Below are positions 10,568 through 18,786 of a stretch of DNA of 64,000 nt, one piece after another. Numbering within the stretch: position 1 is the stretch's first letter; each line of letters opens with the position of its first letter. The stretch comes from Hypericibacter sp049323455. Lineage in GTDB: Bacteria > Pseudomonadota > Alphaproteobacteria > Dongiales > Dongiaceae. The stretch spans positions 1 through 64,000 of the forward strand of contig JBMONF010000035.1 in assembly GCA_049323455.1 (NCBI GenBank). Direction: 5' to 3'. The translations under genes were made by a program, and so were the position numbers. A model generated the notes under the pieces. That model saw nothing but the letters and a program-made list of their open reading frames with translations. It had not been told where the DNA came from and ran no database searches.

Positions 10568-11338
10568 ATGGGCGGCAATCGACTCGCGGGCAAGAGCGCC
10601 CTCGTATCCGGCGGTGCGAGCGGATGCGGTGCCGCGGCCGCGCGGCTCTTCGCCGCCGAAGGGGCCAAGGTGACGATCGTCGATCGCCAAGCCGAACTGG
10701 GGCGCAGGCTGGCCGAAGAGATCCAAGGCCAGGGCGGCGAAGCGATTTTTGCCGAGGCCGACGTCTCCAAGGCCGACGCGGTTCAGTCCGCGGTCGAGGC
10801 CGCGAACCGGGCATTCGGTGCGCCAACGGTGCTGTTCAACCATGCCGGCTCCATCGTCGTGAAGCCGTTCCTGGAAACGACCGATGCCGACTATGACTGG
10901 CTGATGGATGTCAATGTGCGCTCGATGTTCCTGATGACCCGGGCGGTTCTGCCGGGCATGATCCGATCGGGCGGCGGCGCCATCGTCTGCACCTCGTCGA
11001 TCTCGGCAGTGGCGGCGACGCCGATGGAAGTGCTCTACGACACGACCAAGGGCGCGGTGCACATGTTCGCACGCGCCATCGCCGTCGAGTTTCGCGACAA
11101 GGGCATAAGGTGCAATGCGGTATGCCCCGGCTTCATCCGCACGCCCCACGGCATGCGCGAGGTCGAAGCCTTGACCAGGCTCGGCGTGGACGCGTCGGAG
11201 CAGGCCCTGGCCGTGCAGCAGGGGCGCATGTGCGAGCCGGAAGAGGTGGCCAGGGCTGCGCTGTTCCTGTTGAGCGAAGAAGCGAGCTTCGTCAACGGCG
11301 CGCACCTCTTCGTCGACAACGGCTTCACCGCCGTCTGA
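10568..11338 (+). CDS. Short-chain dehydrogenase/reductase (SDR)
   Basis: A 256-residue classical SDR, NAD(P)-dependent. It shows the cofactor-binding glycine motif SGGASGCG (14-21), NHAG (91-94, usually NNAG), catalytic Ser144 region TSSIS, and Tyr157-x3-Lys161 (YDTTK). The C-terminus FVDNGF is typical. The substrate is a hydroxy or keto compound that cannot be deduced. A GGAGG 8 bases before the ATG supports the start. It probably belongs with the upstream permease, so it may act on an imported compound or a product of it. Confidence 0.87.
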   Translation: MGGNRLAGKSALVSGGASGCGAAAARLFAAEGAKVTIVDRQAELGRRLAEEIQGQGGEAIFAEADVSKADAVQSAVEAANRAFGAPTVLFNHAGSIVVKPFLETTDADYDWLMDVNVRSMFLMTRAVLPGMIRSGGGAIVCTSSISAVAATPMEVLYDTTKGAVHMFARAIAVEFRDKGIRCNAVCPGFIRTPHGMREVEALTRLGVDASEQALAVQQGRMCEPEEVARAALFLLSEEASFVNGAHLFVDNGFTAV

Positions 11339-11648
11339 TCGCACCCGCGCCGGAAATCCACGCCGATAACCGGAGGCGCGAGACAGGCGGCCGAGCGCTT
11401 GGCTCGACCCGCGCTTGTTGCGCATTGCGGATTGTGGGCCGGCATCCGCGACCGCCGGTGCGCCGCTTGCGCCCTTGGCGCCTCATTCTGCGTTATTGAC
11501 GCAGGTCAACGCTGCCCGGCGGCAGATCGGTTTGACTAACAATTCGGACGGGCGTTGGCTGGCGGGACCGAAATCCGACGGCTGCGGCCAGGCTGTGGAG
11601 CAGCGCCGCTGCCGGCTGGCGACCGTCGAGCGAGCTTGGAGAAGCACC
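11339..11648. other. Leader of the BON/rtcA unit
   Basis: 310 bases without a supported gene. It contains the FNR-type box at 11496-11509 and, about 30 bases further, AT-richer sequence (TAACAAT near 11537-11543) that could serve as a -10 element for the BON gene. Confidence 0.4.
11496..11509. promoter_or_regulatory. FNR/FixK-type box upstream of BON gene
   Basis: Perfect TTGA-N6-TCAA (TTGACGCAGGTCAA) in the leader of the BON/rtcA unit, about 146 bases (centre) before the BON start codon. Regulation by an FNR/FixK-type activator is inferred from the match and from similar boxes nearby. Confidence 0.55.
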
Positions 11649-12380
11649 ATGCCTTCGATCGACAGCAAGACGGTTCTCGATCAGGTGCGCGAAGCGCTCA
11701 CGAGCGAGCCGCGGGTGGCGCCCCGCGCTCGTCAGATCGCGCTGGATTTCGCCGACGGCGCGCTGACGCTCGAGGGCGAAGTTGCCGATATCGCCGCCAA
11801 GAAGCTCGCGCTGGAACGCGCGGCCGCGGTGCCGGGCGTCGACACCATCGTCGATCGGCTGCATGTGACGCCGGCGGTGCGGATGGGCGATGGAGAGATC
11901 CGGGACGATGTGCGCAACGCGCTGCTGCAGGAGCCCGCCTTCGCGCAGTTCGCGATTTCGGAACGTGTCTCGGGGGCGGTCCAGGTCGTGCGCGAACCCG
12001 TTGCCCAGCGACGCGGCTGGATCGAGATCGACGTGACGGGCGGAATCGTTTTGTTGAATGGCGAGGTGCCCGGCCTCGATGACAAGCGGCTCGCCGGCGT
12101 GCTGGCCTGGTGGGTGCCGGGCAGCCGTGATGTCGTCAATGGGATCGCCGTCACGCCGGTCGAGGAGGACAGCGACTACGCGATCGCCGAGGCGGTTCGG
12201 CTGGTGCTCGAGAAGGATCCTTTCGTCAATGCCGGGCAGATTCGCGTGGGCGTGCTGAGATCGGTCGTCACCTTGACGGGGCTGGTGCCGAAGGAAGGGG
12301 AGCGCGACATGGCGGAATTCGATGCCTGGTACGTGTTCGGCGTCGACCGCGTCGACAACCGGATCGAGGTCAGGGCTTAG
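11649..12380 (+). CDS. BON-domain protein with three repeats
   Basis: A 243-residue protein made of three consecutive BON-like modules (about residues 5-75, 85-170 and 172-243). Each has the pattern of a helix followed by ALTLEGEV-, IVLLNGEV- or VVTLTGLV-type strands, as in OsmY-family proteins. No signal peptide is visible, so it is probably cytoplasmic. BON proteins are linked to osmotic and general stress; the molecular job here is unknown. A GGAGAAG precedes the ATG at 11649. It is followed after 8 bases by rtcA, suggesting one transcript. Confidence 0.8.
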   Translation: MPSIDSKTVLDQVREALTSEPRVAPRARQIALDFADGALTLEGEVADIAAKKLALERAAAVPGVDTIVDRLHVTPAVRMGDGEIRDDVRNALLQEPAFAQFAISERVSGAVQVVREPVAQRRGWIEIDVTGGIVLLNGEVPGLDDKRLAGVLAWWVPGSRDVVNGIAVTPVEEDSDYAIAEAVRLVLEKDPFVNAGQIRVGVLRSVVTLTGLVPKEGERDMAEFDAWYVFGVDRVDNRIEVRA

Positions 12381-12388
12381 ACCTGGCC

Positions 12389-13483
12389 ATGGCGAGCCCG
12401 GGCACGCTCGTCATCGACGGCTCGCATGGCGAGGGCGGTGGGCAAATCCTGCGGACGGCCGCCACGCTGGCCGCAGTCACGGGCCGCGCCATGCGCATCG
12501 ACCGGATCCGCGCCGGCCGGCCGAAACCGGGCATGGCGGCACAGCACCTGACCGCCATCAGGGCGGTCGCGACGGTCTGCGGCGCGGCGCTAGAAGGCGA
12601 CAGCCTCGGCTCGCAGACGCTGGCCTTCACGCCCCGCCATCGGCCGCAGGCCGGCAACTATGTCTTCGACGTCGCCGCGGCGCGCGAGGGCGGTAGTGCC
12701 GGCGCCGCCACCCTGGTCATTCAGGCCGTTCTGCCGCCGCTGCTGCTGGCGAAGGGCGTGTCCACCCTGTCGGTGCGCGGCGGCACGCACATGATGTGGA
12801 GCCCCCCTTACGACTACCTGCAGGACGTCTGGGTTCCGAGCCTGGCGCGCATGGGCGCTGCGATCGAGATCGAGCTGGTCCGCTCGGGCTGGTATCCGAT
12901 CGGCCGGGGCGAGATCCGTGTCGGGGTTCGCGGCCTGGGGGCCGGGCGGCGCCTGTGGGCCGTGCAACTCCTCGATCGCGGCCGGCTCAGCGAGGTGACC
13001 GGACACGCCATCGCGGCCGAACTGCCGTCCCACATCCCGCAACGCATGGCGGACCGCGCGGCGAGCCTGCTCAACGCGGCCGGAATGCCGGCGCGCATCC
13101 TGCCCGAGCGCGTGAGCGCGGCTTGTCCCGGCGCCGGCATCTTTCTTGCCGCGACCTACGAGCATGTCGCTTGCGGCTTCGCCGCCTACGGCCAGATCGG
13201 CAAGCCGTCGGAAACCGTTGCCGAGGAGGCGGTCGATGCGCTGCTGAAGCACCATGCGTCGGGCGCTGCCGTGGACCAACACCTGTCCGATCAGTTGCTG
13301 GTTCCCCTCGCCTTGGCCGACGCGCCGTCGCGCTTCACGGTCGACCGGGTGAGCCTGCATCTCGAAACCAATGCCTGGGTCATCGAGCAGTTCGGTTTGG
13401 CGCGGGTCGAGATCCTGCACGAGGGCGAGCGGCCGGCGAGTGTCACCGTCACGCCGACAGCGAGCACGCCGCCGGACGAATAA
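12389..13483 (+). CDS. rtcA: RNA 3'-terminal phosphate cyclase
   Basis: ATP-dependent enzyme that converts an RNA 3'-phosphate to a 2',3'-cyclic phosphate through a histidine-AMP intermediate. The 364-residue length fits bacterial RtcA. It starts with the family motif DGSHGEGGGQILRTA (residues 10-24), has RGGTHMMWSPPYDY, and carries the adenylated histidine in VDQHLSDQL (His298). The usual partners rtcB (ligase) and rtcR (sigma-54 activator) are not adjacent; instead it follows a BON gene under an FNR-type box. Confidence 0.93.
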   Translation: MASPGTLVIDGSHGEGGGQILRTAATLAAVTGRAMRIDRIRAGRPKPGMAAQHLTAIRAVATVCGAALEGDSLGSQTLAFTPRHRPQAGNYVFDVAAAREGGSAGAATLVIQAVLPPLLLAKGVSTLSVRGGTHMMWSPPYDYLQDVWVPSLARMGAAIEIELVRSGWYPIGRGEIRVGVRGLGAGRRLWAVQLLDRGRLSEVTGHAIAAELPSHIPQRMADRAASLLNAAGMPARILPERVSAACPGAGIFLAATYEHVACGFAAYGQIGKPSETVAEEAVDALLKHHASGAAVDQHLSDQLLVPLALADAPSRFTVDRVSLHLETNAWVIEQFGLARVEILHEGERPASVTVTPTASTPPDE

Positions 13484-13675
13484 GGCATCGACGGGAGCGG
13501 ATCGCGCGCTGCTCGGCGTTGATGGGCTTGTCGAAGCCGCCGAAAGGATCGCTCCGGCGCGCGGGCCCGGATCGAGAGGAGGGGGCAGAGATCATGCATC
13601 CAGCGAAGCTGTGTTGCCGGCAGATGCGGGCCGGCCTCGGTCGGCGGCCTCGGCGGCGCAAGCGGCCGCAATAGC

Positions 13676-14515
13676 ATGCGGGACGAGGAATGCGCGGCGT
13701 TTCTTCGCCGGCGGCTGCCGCAGCTCGGGCTTCGCTGGGCCGGCTTTCGCAAGGTGCGGCGAACCGTGTGCAAGCGTCTCAAGCGCCGGCTTGCCGAGCT
13801 GGATCTGGCCGATCTGGCGGCTTATGACGCGTGCCTCGACGCGACGCCCGGCGAACGGGATCGCCTCGATGCGATGTGCCGCATCCCGATCTCGCGCTTT
13901 TACCGCGACCGCGGCGTGTTCGATTGTCTCGGCAGCGAAATTCTGCCGGCCTTGGCCGAGGCGGCCGCCGCGAGGGGCGAGCGGCTGCGCTGCTGGAGCG
14001 CCGGCTGCGCCTCGGGCGAGGAGCCCTACAGCATCAGGCTGCTGTGGGAAGTGCGGTGTCGATCCCGATATCCGAACGTCGACTGCGAAATCGTCGCCAC
14101 CGATGCCGACGCCACGATGATCGAACGAGCGCAGCGGGCCTGCTACTCGGAAGGCAGCCTTCGCGACCTGCCGGAGGATCTGCGTGGCGCATTCGTGCGA
14201 GAGGGCGGGCAGCTCTGCCTGCCCCGCGAATGGCGCGGGAGCGTATCGTTCCGGCTCCAGGACATCCGGAACGAGATGCCAGAGGGGCCGTTCGATCTCG
14301 TCCTTTGCCGGAATCTCGTTCTCACCTACTTCGACATCGACTTGCAGCGCCTCGTGGTGCCGCGGCTTGTCCAGTGCCTCGTTCCCGGCGGTGCCTTCGT
14401 CATCGGCCGGCACGAAACGCTTCCGCCGATCGATCGGCTCGAAGCATGGCATGCCGCGCTCGGTATTTTCCGCAAGGCGTGTGTCGCGTCGATGGGTTCG
14501 CGATCGTCATCGTGA
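13676..14515 (+). CDS. CheR-like protein methyltransferase (orphan)
   Basis: A 279-residue SAM-dependent methyltransferase of the CheR class. It shows an N-terminal helical domain, the SAM-binding motif CWSAGCASGEEPYSI (about 108-122), the acidic motif ATDADATMIERA and FDLVLCRNLVLTYFD, close to the CheR signature. CheR methylates glutamates on chemoreceptors, but no other chemotaxis genes are nearby, so this may be an orphan or act in a different signalling route. Its 3' end overlaps the convergent PNPOx-type gene by 9 bases. Confidence 0.83.
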   Translation: MRDEECAAFLRRRLPQLGLRWAGFRKVRRTVCKRLKRRLAELDLADLAAYDACLDATPGERDRLDAMCRIPISRFYRDRGVFDCLGSEILPALAEAAAARGERLRCWSAGCASGEEPYSIRLLWEVRCRSRYPNVDCEIVATDADATMIERAQRACYSEGSLRDLPEDLRGAFVREGGQLCLPREWRGSVSFRLQDIRNEMPEGPFDLVLCRNLVLTYFDIDLQRLVVPRLVQCLVPGGAFVIGRHETLPPIDRLEAWHAALGIFRKACVASMGSRSSS

Positions 14516-15091
14516 TGCCAGCGACGATGCCTCGGCATCGGCCAGCAGGGCGTTGATCTCGGCCTCGCTGAAGCGCCGCGTGATGTGCTGCGGGCAGTTC
14601 CAGTCGTAGCCGGCGATGCGGATCGCGACGGCGCGCTCGGCGCGCGCGGGATAATCCGGCACCGCCAACGCCTCGACCAGCCCCGGATCGTCGAGCTCGT
14701 CGATCACGCGGGCATGGCCGATGAGCTTCAAGCGCCGCGCATTGGCATAGTCCATGAAGAAGAGGGCGACGCGGTCGTCCTCGGCGAGATTGCCGACCGA
14801 GATATGCTGCCGGTTGCCGCGGAAGTCGGCGAAGGCGATGGTCCTGGCGTCGAGGATGCGCACGAAGCCGGGCGGCCCGCCGCGGTGCTGGATATAGGGC
14901 CAGCCGCTGGCCGAGATCGAGGCCATGTAGAAGCCGTCGCGCGCGGCGATGAAGGCCGCTTCCCGCTCGGTCAGCCGCGCGTCGTCGGGGCCGTCGCGCT
15001 CGACCCGCGCGTAAGAGGCGCGCGAGCCGATGCGCTCCTGTTCCGCTTTCACCCGGTCGGTGAAGAGGAGCGAGGCGAAGTTCCGTCCCAT
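14507..15091 (-). CDS. Pyridoxamine 5'-phosphate oxidase-fold protein
   Basis: A 194-residue FMN-binding split-barrel protein, recognised by SISASGWPYIQHRGGPPGFVR and the NRQHISVGNLAEDDRVALFFMDY region. This subgroup generally contains flavin-dependent oxidoreductases of unknown substrate rather than true PdxH. A strong AGGAGG lies just before the ATG at 15091. It is divergent from a LysR-type regulator, the usual arrangement for a regulator and its target. Confidence 0.82.
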   Translation of the reverse strand: MGRNFASLLFTDRVKAEQERIGSRASYARVERDGPDDARLTEREAAFIAARDGFYMASISASGWPYIQHRGGPPGFVRILDARTIAFADFRGNRQHISVGNLAEDDRVALFFMDYANARRLKLIGHARVIDELDDPGLVEALAVPDYPARAERAVAIRIAGYDWNCPQHITRRFSEAEINALLADAEASSLASR

Positions 15092-15181
15092 GATTGACCT
15101 CCTGCCGCCGGCGCTGGCCTGGCGAGAAGAAGCATAGGAATTACGCCTATTTGTAAGAATATGGCTATCTTGAAAAAGATA

Positions 15182-15198
15182 ATTCCATAATGTGGAAT
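15182..15198. promoter_or_regulatory. Palindromic operator candidate for the LysR-type regulator
   Basis: ATTCCA and TGGAAT form perfect six-base arms around a five-base spacer, in an AT-rich patch (15130-15200) unlike the GC-rich surroundings. A second short inverted repeat, ATCTT/AAGAT, lies at 15167-15180. The position between divergent genes suggests regulator binding and autoregulation; it also covers the first possible start codon (15190). Confidence 0.4.
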
Positions 15199-15204
15199 AA
15201 TCAG

Positions 15205-16128
15205 ATGGACCGTTTGGACGAGCTTCGACTCTTCATCGCCGTTCTCGACACCGGCAGCCTCGCCACGGCAGCCCGCAAGCTGCGGCGCTCGCCGCCGGCC
15301 GTGACGCGCGCGCTCGCCGAGCTCGAGGCGCGGCTGGGCGTGCGGCTGATCGAGCGCACGACGCGCCGCCTGGCGCCGACCGAGGCGGGCCGGCGTTTGG
15401 CCGAGCAGGCGCGCCGGCTGCTCGCGGATTTCGAGGAGGCGATGGGCGAGGCGGCGGGCGAGAGCACCCGCCCGCGCGGGCGCTTGCGCATCGCGGCACC
15501 GCTCGCCTTCGGTCGCATCCATGTGGCGCCCATCGTCACCGCCTTCCTCGACGCCTATCCGGAGGTGTCGGCCGAGCTGTCGCTGGCCGATCGCGTGGTC
15601 GACCTGGTCGAGGAGGAGATCGACGTGGCGGTCCGGATCAGCCGGCTCGGCGACACGAGCCTGGTGGCGCGCCGGGTCGGCGCGGTCAGGCGCGTGCTGG
15701 CCGCAAGCCCCGCCTATCTCGCCGAGCACGGCACGCCCGAGTCGCCGGCCGATCTCCGCGCGCACGAGCTGATCCTCTTCTCCGGCAGCGGCGAGGGCGA
15801 ATGGAAGTTCGCCGATCCGCAGGGACGTGAGGGGGAGATCTCGTTGCCGGTGCGGGCGCGCTTCGCGGTCAACCAGGCTGATGCCGCCATTGCCGCGGCG
15901 CGCGAGGGACGCGGCATTGTGGCCGCCCTCTCCTATCAGGTGGCGCCGGATCTGAAGGCGGGGCAACTGGTCCGGGTCCTGCAGGATTTCGAGACGGCGC
16001 CGATCCCGGTCCAGCTCGTGTTTCCGAGCGCGCGGCACATGGTCCCGCGCTTGCGCGCCTTTCTCGATTTCGCGGCGCCCCGGCTGGCGGCGCTCGATGT
16101 CTTATGCGAGGATTGCGGGCAAAATTGA
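15205..16128 (+). CDS. LysR-type transcriptional regulator
   Basis: A 307-residue LTTR. The N-terminal winged helix (MDRLDELRLFIAVLDTG, then AARKLRRSPPAVTRALAELEARLG) is typical, followed by a periplasmic-binding-like effector domain starting GRLRIAAPLAFGR. I choose the ATG at 15205 because related regulators begin MDRLDEL; an in-frame ATG at 15190 adds five residues but lies inside a palindrome. It probably controls the divergent PNPOx-type gene. The effector is unknown. Confidence 0.87.
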   Translation: MDRLDELRLFIAVLDTGSLATAARKLRRSPPAVTRALAELEARLGVRLIERTTRRLAPTEAGRRLAEQARRLLADFEEAMGEAAGESTRPRGRLRIAAPLAFGRIHVAPIVTAFLDAYPEVSAELSLADRVVDLVEEEIDVAVRISRLGDTSLVARRVGAVRRVLAASPAYLAEHGTPESPADLRAHELILFSGSGEGEWKFADPQGREGEISLPVRARFAVNQADAAIAAAREGRGIVAALSYQVAPDLKAGQLVRVLQDFETAPIPVQLVFPSARHMVPRLRAFLDFAAPRLAALDVLCEDCGQN

Positions 16129-16143
16129 GCCGGCTCTCCGCGT

Positions 16144-16163
16144 GCGGGTGCTGTGCTACCCGC
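16144..16163. terminator. Hairpin between convergent genes
   Basis: Arms GCGGGT and ACCCGC (6 bp, 8-base loop) sit in the short gap between the LysR-type gene and the convergent alpha/beta hydrolase gene, overlapping the latter's stop codon. No T-run, so this is only a weak terminator candidate. Confidence 0.3.
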
Positions 16164-16980
16164 CAGCGGCCTGCTGTCGCTTCTCCTCGGCGCCGCGGAT
16201 GAAGGCGACCACGGCCTGAGTCAGCGCCGCCGGCTGGTCGCGATGGGGCGAGTGGCGGCAACGGGCGAGCTTCAGCAGCTCGGTCTGCGGCACATGGCGC
16301 TTGATGCCGTCGAGATGAGCCATCGTCGCGTATTCGTCTTCGTAACCCTGCACCGCTAAGAGCGGACAGCGGATCGCCGGCAGCAGGGCCTCGATGCTCC
16401 AGGTGCGGAAGACCGGATCGAGCCAGGCGTCGCACCAGCCCCAGAAGGCCGAATCCGGATCCTGGTGATAGGCGGCAAGCCTCTGTCTGAGATCGCCGCT
16501 CTCGTAACTCGCTTTGGTTTGCGCGATGCCATCGAGGCTCATCGCCTCGACGAAGATGTGCGGCGCCATTACCACGGCGCCGGAGAGCGCATCGGGAAAG
16601 GAGGCGGCATAGATCAGTGCGATCGAAGCGCCGTCACTGTGGCCGAGCAGCCAAGGTCTTTCGCCCTCCGCGCCAACCGCGTGCAGGAAGACCGGCAGCG
16701 TCTCGTGCGCCTCCCGATGCAAATAATCGATCGGCCATCTTTCCTGCGGCGGTCTCGGCGTCGAGCGGCCATAGCCATAGCGCGAATAGACGAGACCCCG
16801 AAAGCCGCCGGCATCGCACAGGCGCTGCGGATAGTCCTTCCACATGGCGACGGAGCCGAGGCCCTCGTGCAGAAAGACGATCAGCGGTGCCGCGTGCCGG
16901 TCGCCCGCGATCCATCGGTGTTCCAGCCGGATGGTCCGGCCCTGGAATGGAATTTCGGCAAATTCAAGGTCCGTCGTCAC
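16156..16980 (-). CDS. Alpha/beta-fold hydrolase
   Basis: A 274-residue cytoplasmic hydrolase. Nucleophile elbow GHSDG (Ser near residue 115), oxyanion region FLHEGLGSVAMW, probable acid in GYEDEYA and catalytic His in CRHSPHRDQP make up a complete triad. The substrate is not identifiable; this family includes esterases and ring-cleavage product hydrolases. The start is a GTG at 16980 with only a weak ribosome-binding site. It is convergent with the LysR-type regulator and lies downstream, in the same direction, of the arylsulfotransferase-like gene. Confidence 0.8.
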   Translation of the reverse strand: MTTDLEFAEIPFQGRTIRLEHRWIAGDRHAAPLIVFLHEGLGSVAMWKDYPQRLCDAGGFRGLVYSRYGYGRSTPRPPQERWPIDYLHREAHETLPVFLHAVGAEGERPWLLGHSDGASIALIYAASFPDALSGAVVMAPHIFVEAMSLDGIAQTKASYESGDLRQRLAAYHQDPDSAFWGWCDAWLDPVFRTWSIEALLPAIRCPLLAVQGYEDEYATMAHLDGIKRHVPQTELLKLARCRHSPHRDQPAALTQAVVAFIRGAEEKRQQAAGG

Positions 16981-17074
16981 GGGCGCACCGAGCTTTCGAC
17001 CGATCGCTTCCCGGACGGTCGCAGCCCCGCGCCGGGGCGTCCCTTATACAATTTATCCAGCGGCGGAGCGCGGG

Positions 17075-18487
17075 CTATTCGACGAGGCCGAGGCTGTCGC
17101 GGAATTCCGGCGCGAAGTCGCGCTGCGGGTCGAGCCGCTCGACCCAGAAAATGATCGGGATGCGGTCCTCCTTGGGACCGCCGCGCACGGGGTTGACGAA
17201 TTCCCACACGATCTCGCCCCCGGGCGTCACTTCCAAGATGCGCCCGCCCAGGGACTCGACGATCAGCGTATTGCCGTTGGCGAGCCGCGTCTCGCTGGAG
17301 CGTATGGTGCTGTCGAGCGGCTGGTCCGGCCGTCCACCATAGCTCCACGCGACCTGGTAGGTGGCGGGATCGAGCTCCAGCACGCGAGAATGGCCGTAGC
17401 CGTTGGGATTGCCCTCGTTGTCGAACAGCATCAGGTGGCCGTTGGGCAGGAACTGGGCGTCGTGCTGGCGCACCCAGGAGCCCGAGAGCGCCCAGACGAT
17501 GGTCTGGCTGTCCAGATCGACCAGCACCACGGTGCTGAGCTCGCGCAGCGACACCAGGATTTGGCCCGGCCGGCTCTGCGGAATGCCGGACACAGGCTGT
17601 TCCAGGGCCTGCACCGAGTTGGAGTGCAGATAGTCGCCGCTGTTCTGATGCACGTCCCAGGGCACGAAATAGAGACGCCGCGCGAAGGCCGAGCGCGCGA
17701 CGGCGTCGATCAGCCGGACTTTCTTGAGCTCCCGGCCGTCCGGCGACAGCTTGACGACGAAGTCGTCGATCCGCGGCTTGCGTAGGCTTTCGAAGCCCGG
17801 CAGATCGGTTTCGGAAATCTCCTGCGTCAGGACATAGATGTTGCCATCGGCATCGATGTCGAAATCGTGGTGGGCATGGGCCAGATATTTCCAGATGGCG
17901 TGCGAGTCCTTGTCCATCTTGACGAGGCCGTAGCCCCAGGGCGTATCGCCGATGGCGGTATAGAGCGCCAGCAGATCGCCGTTGGGAAAGACGTGCGCCT
18001 TCTCGATGTAGATGTAGGGGTCGGGCATCGGCTTGGCGACCGCGGCGCTCTTGTCCCAGATCTGGCTGTAGCGCAGCGCCCACTGGTGGACGACGTTCCC
18101 GTTCATGTCGATCAGGAAGGCGCGCTGGTCGTGGGTCGAGCTGTAGAGCGTCAGGCCTTGCTGCGCCTGGGCGGGATCGTAGCGCACGACGCCGCGCGCG
18201 TCGGTGCGCGCCGGCTGCCAGAAGTCCGTCCGGGTCGGGTCGCGGTAGTTGATCAGGCGATCGTAGAGCGCGTCGCCGCCCAGGAAGGCGCGGCGCAAGG
18301 TATCGGCCGGAAAGATGTCGCGATACATGGCGAAGCCGCCGGCGACGAAGGCGAGAAAGACCATGCACAGCAGCGCGACGATCGCGAACCAGCGTTCCGC
18401 TCCCTGCGGCGCCGAGGGCTGCGCCGCTTTGCGCGAGGGGAGATGGGACCGCGCCGGCGCGCTCGATTGTCCTTGGGTGTTGACCAA
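17075..18487 (-). CDS. Arylsulfotransferase-like beta-propeller membrane protein
   Basis: A 470-residue protein with a single membrane anchor near residues 34-54 (FAIVALLCMVFLAFVAGG) and a long outer domain of repeated blades containing motifs such as GNVVHQW, PNGDLLALY, HDFDIDADGNIYVL, DAQFLPNGHLMLFDN and ANGNTLIVES. This repeat style matches the arylsulfotransferase (ASST) superfamily. The catalytic residues cannot be confirmed by eye, so enzyme activity is uncertain. The start codon is TTG at 18487, supported by GGGGAG six bases upstream. It is expected to face the periplasm. Confidence 0.72.
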   Translation of the reverse strand: MVNTQGQSSAPARSHLPSRKAAQPSAPQGAERWFAIVALLCMVFLAFVAGGFAMYRDIFPADTLRRAFLGGDALYDRLINYRDPTRTDFWQPARTDARGVVRYDPAQAQQGLTLYSSTHDQRAFLIDMNGNVVHQWALRYSQIWDKSAAVAKPMPDPYIYIEKAHVFPNGDLLALYTAIGDTPWGYGLVKMDKDSHAIWKYLAHAHHDFDIDADGNIYVLTQEISETDLPGFESLRKPRIDDFVVKLSPDGRELKKVRLIDAVARSAFARRLYFVPWDVHQNSGDYLHSNSVQALEQPVSGIPQSRPGQILVSLRELSTVVLVDLDSQTIVWALSGSWVRQHDAQFLPNGHLMLFDNEGNPNGYGHSRVLELDPATYQVAWSYGGRPDQPLDSTIRSSETRLANGNTLIVESLGGRILEVTPGGEIVWEFVNPVRGGPKEDRIPIIFWVERLDPQRDFAPEFRDSLGLVE

Positions 18488-18786
18488 AGCGAACTCCCCA
18501 AACGGGCAGTGACCGATCGCCGCTTTCGATCCGGCACCGCATGGAACGGGCGCTCAAAGCGGCAGGAGCTCGGCAAGACGCCGAAAACAGCGGAAGCGGC
18601 TCATCGGGGAGATGTAGGGCGGTCTGCCGCTCGATCGATGCGCGGGCACAAAAATGCTACGGCCTCGCCGGCGCGCAACGGTCTTGCCGGCTCCCTCAGC
18701 TTACGGATGGGTTCTGGCCTGCCGTCGGGGCATCCGCTTGCCGTCGTTCGGGAGCCTCGTTGCGCACGCGGTCGGTGCGCTTGCCG

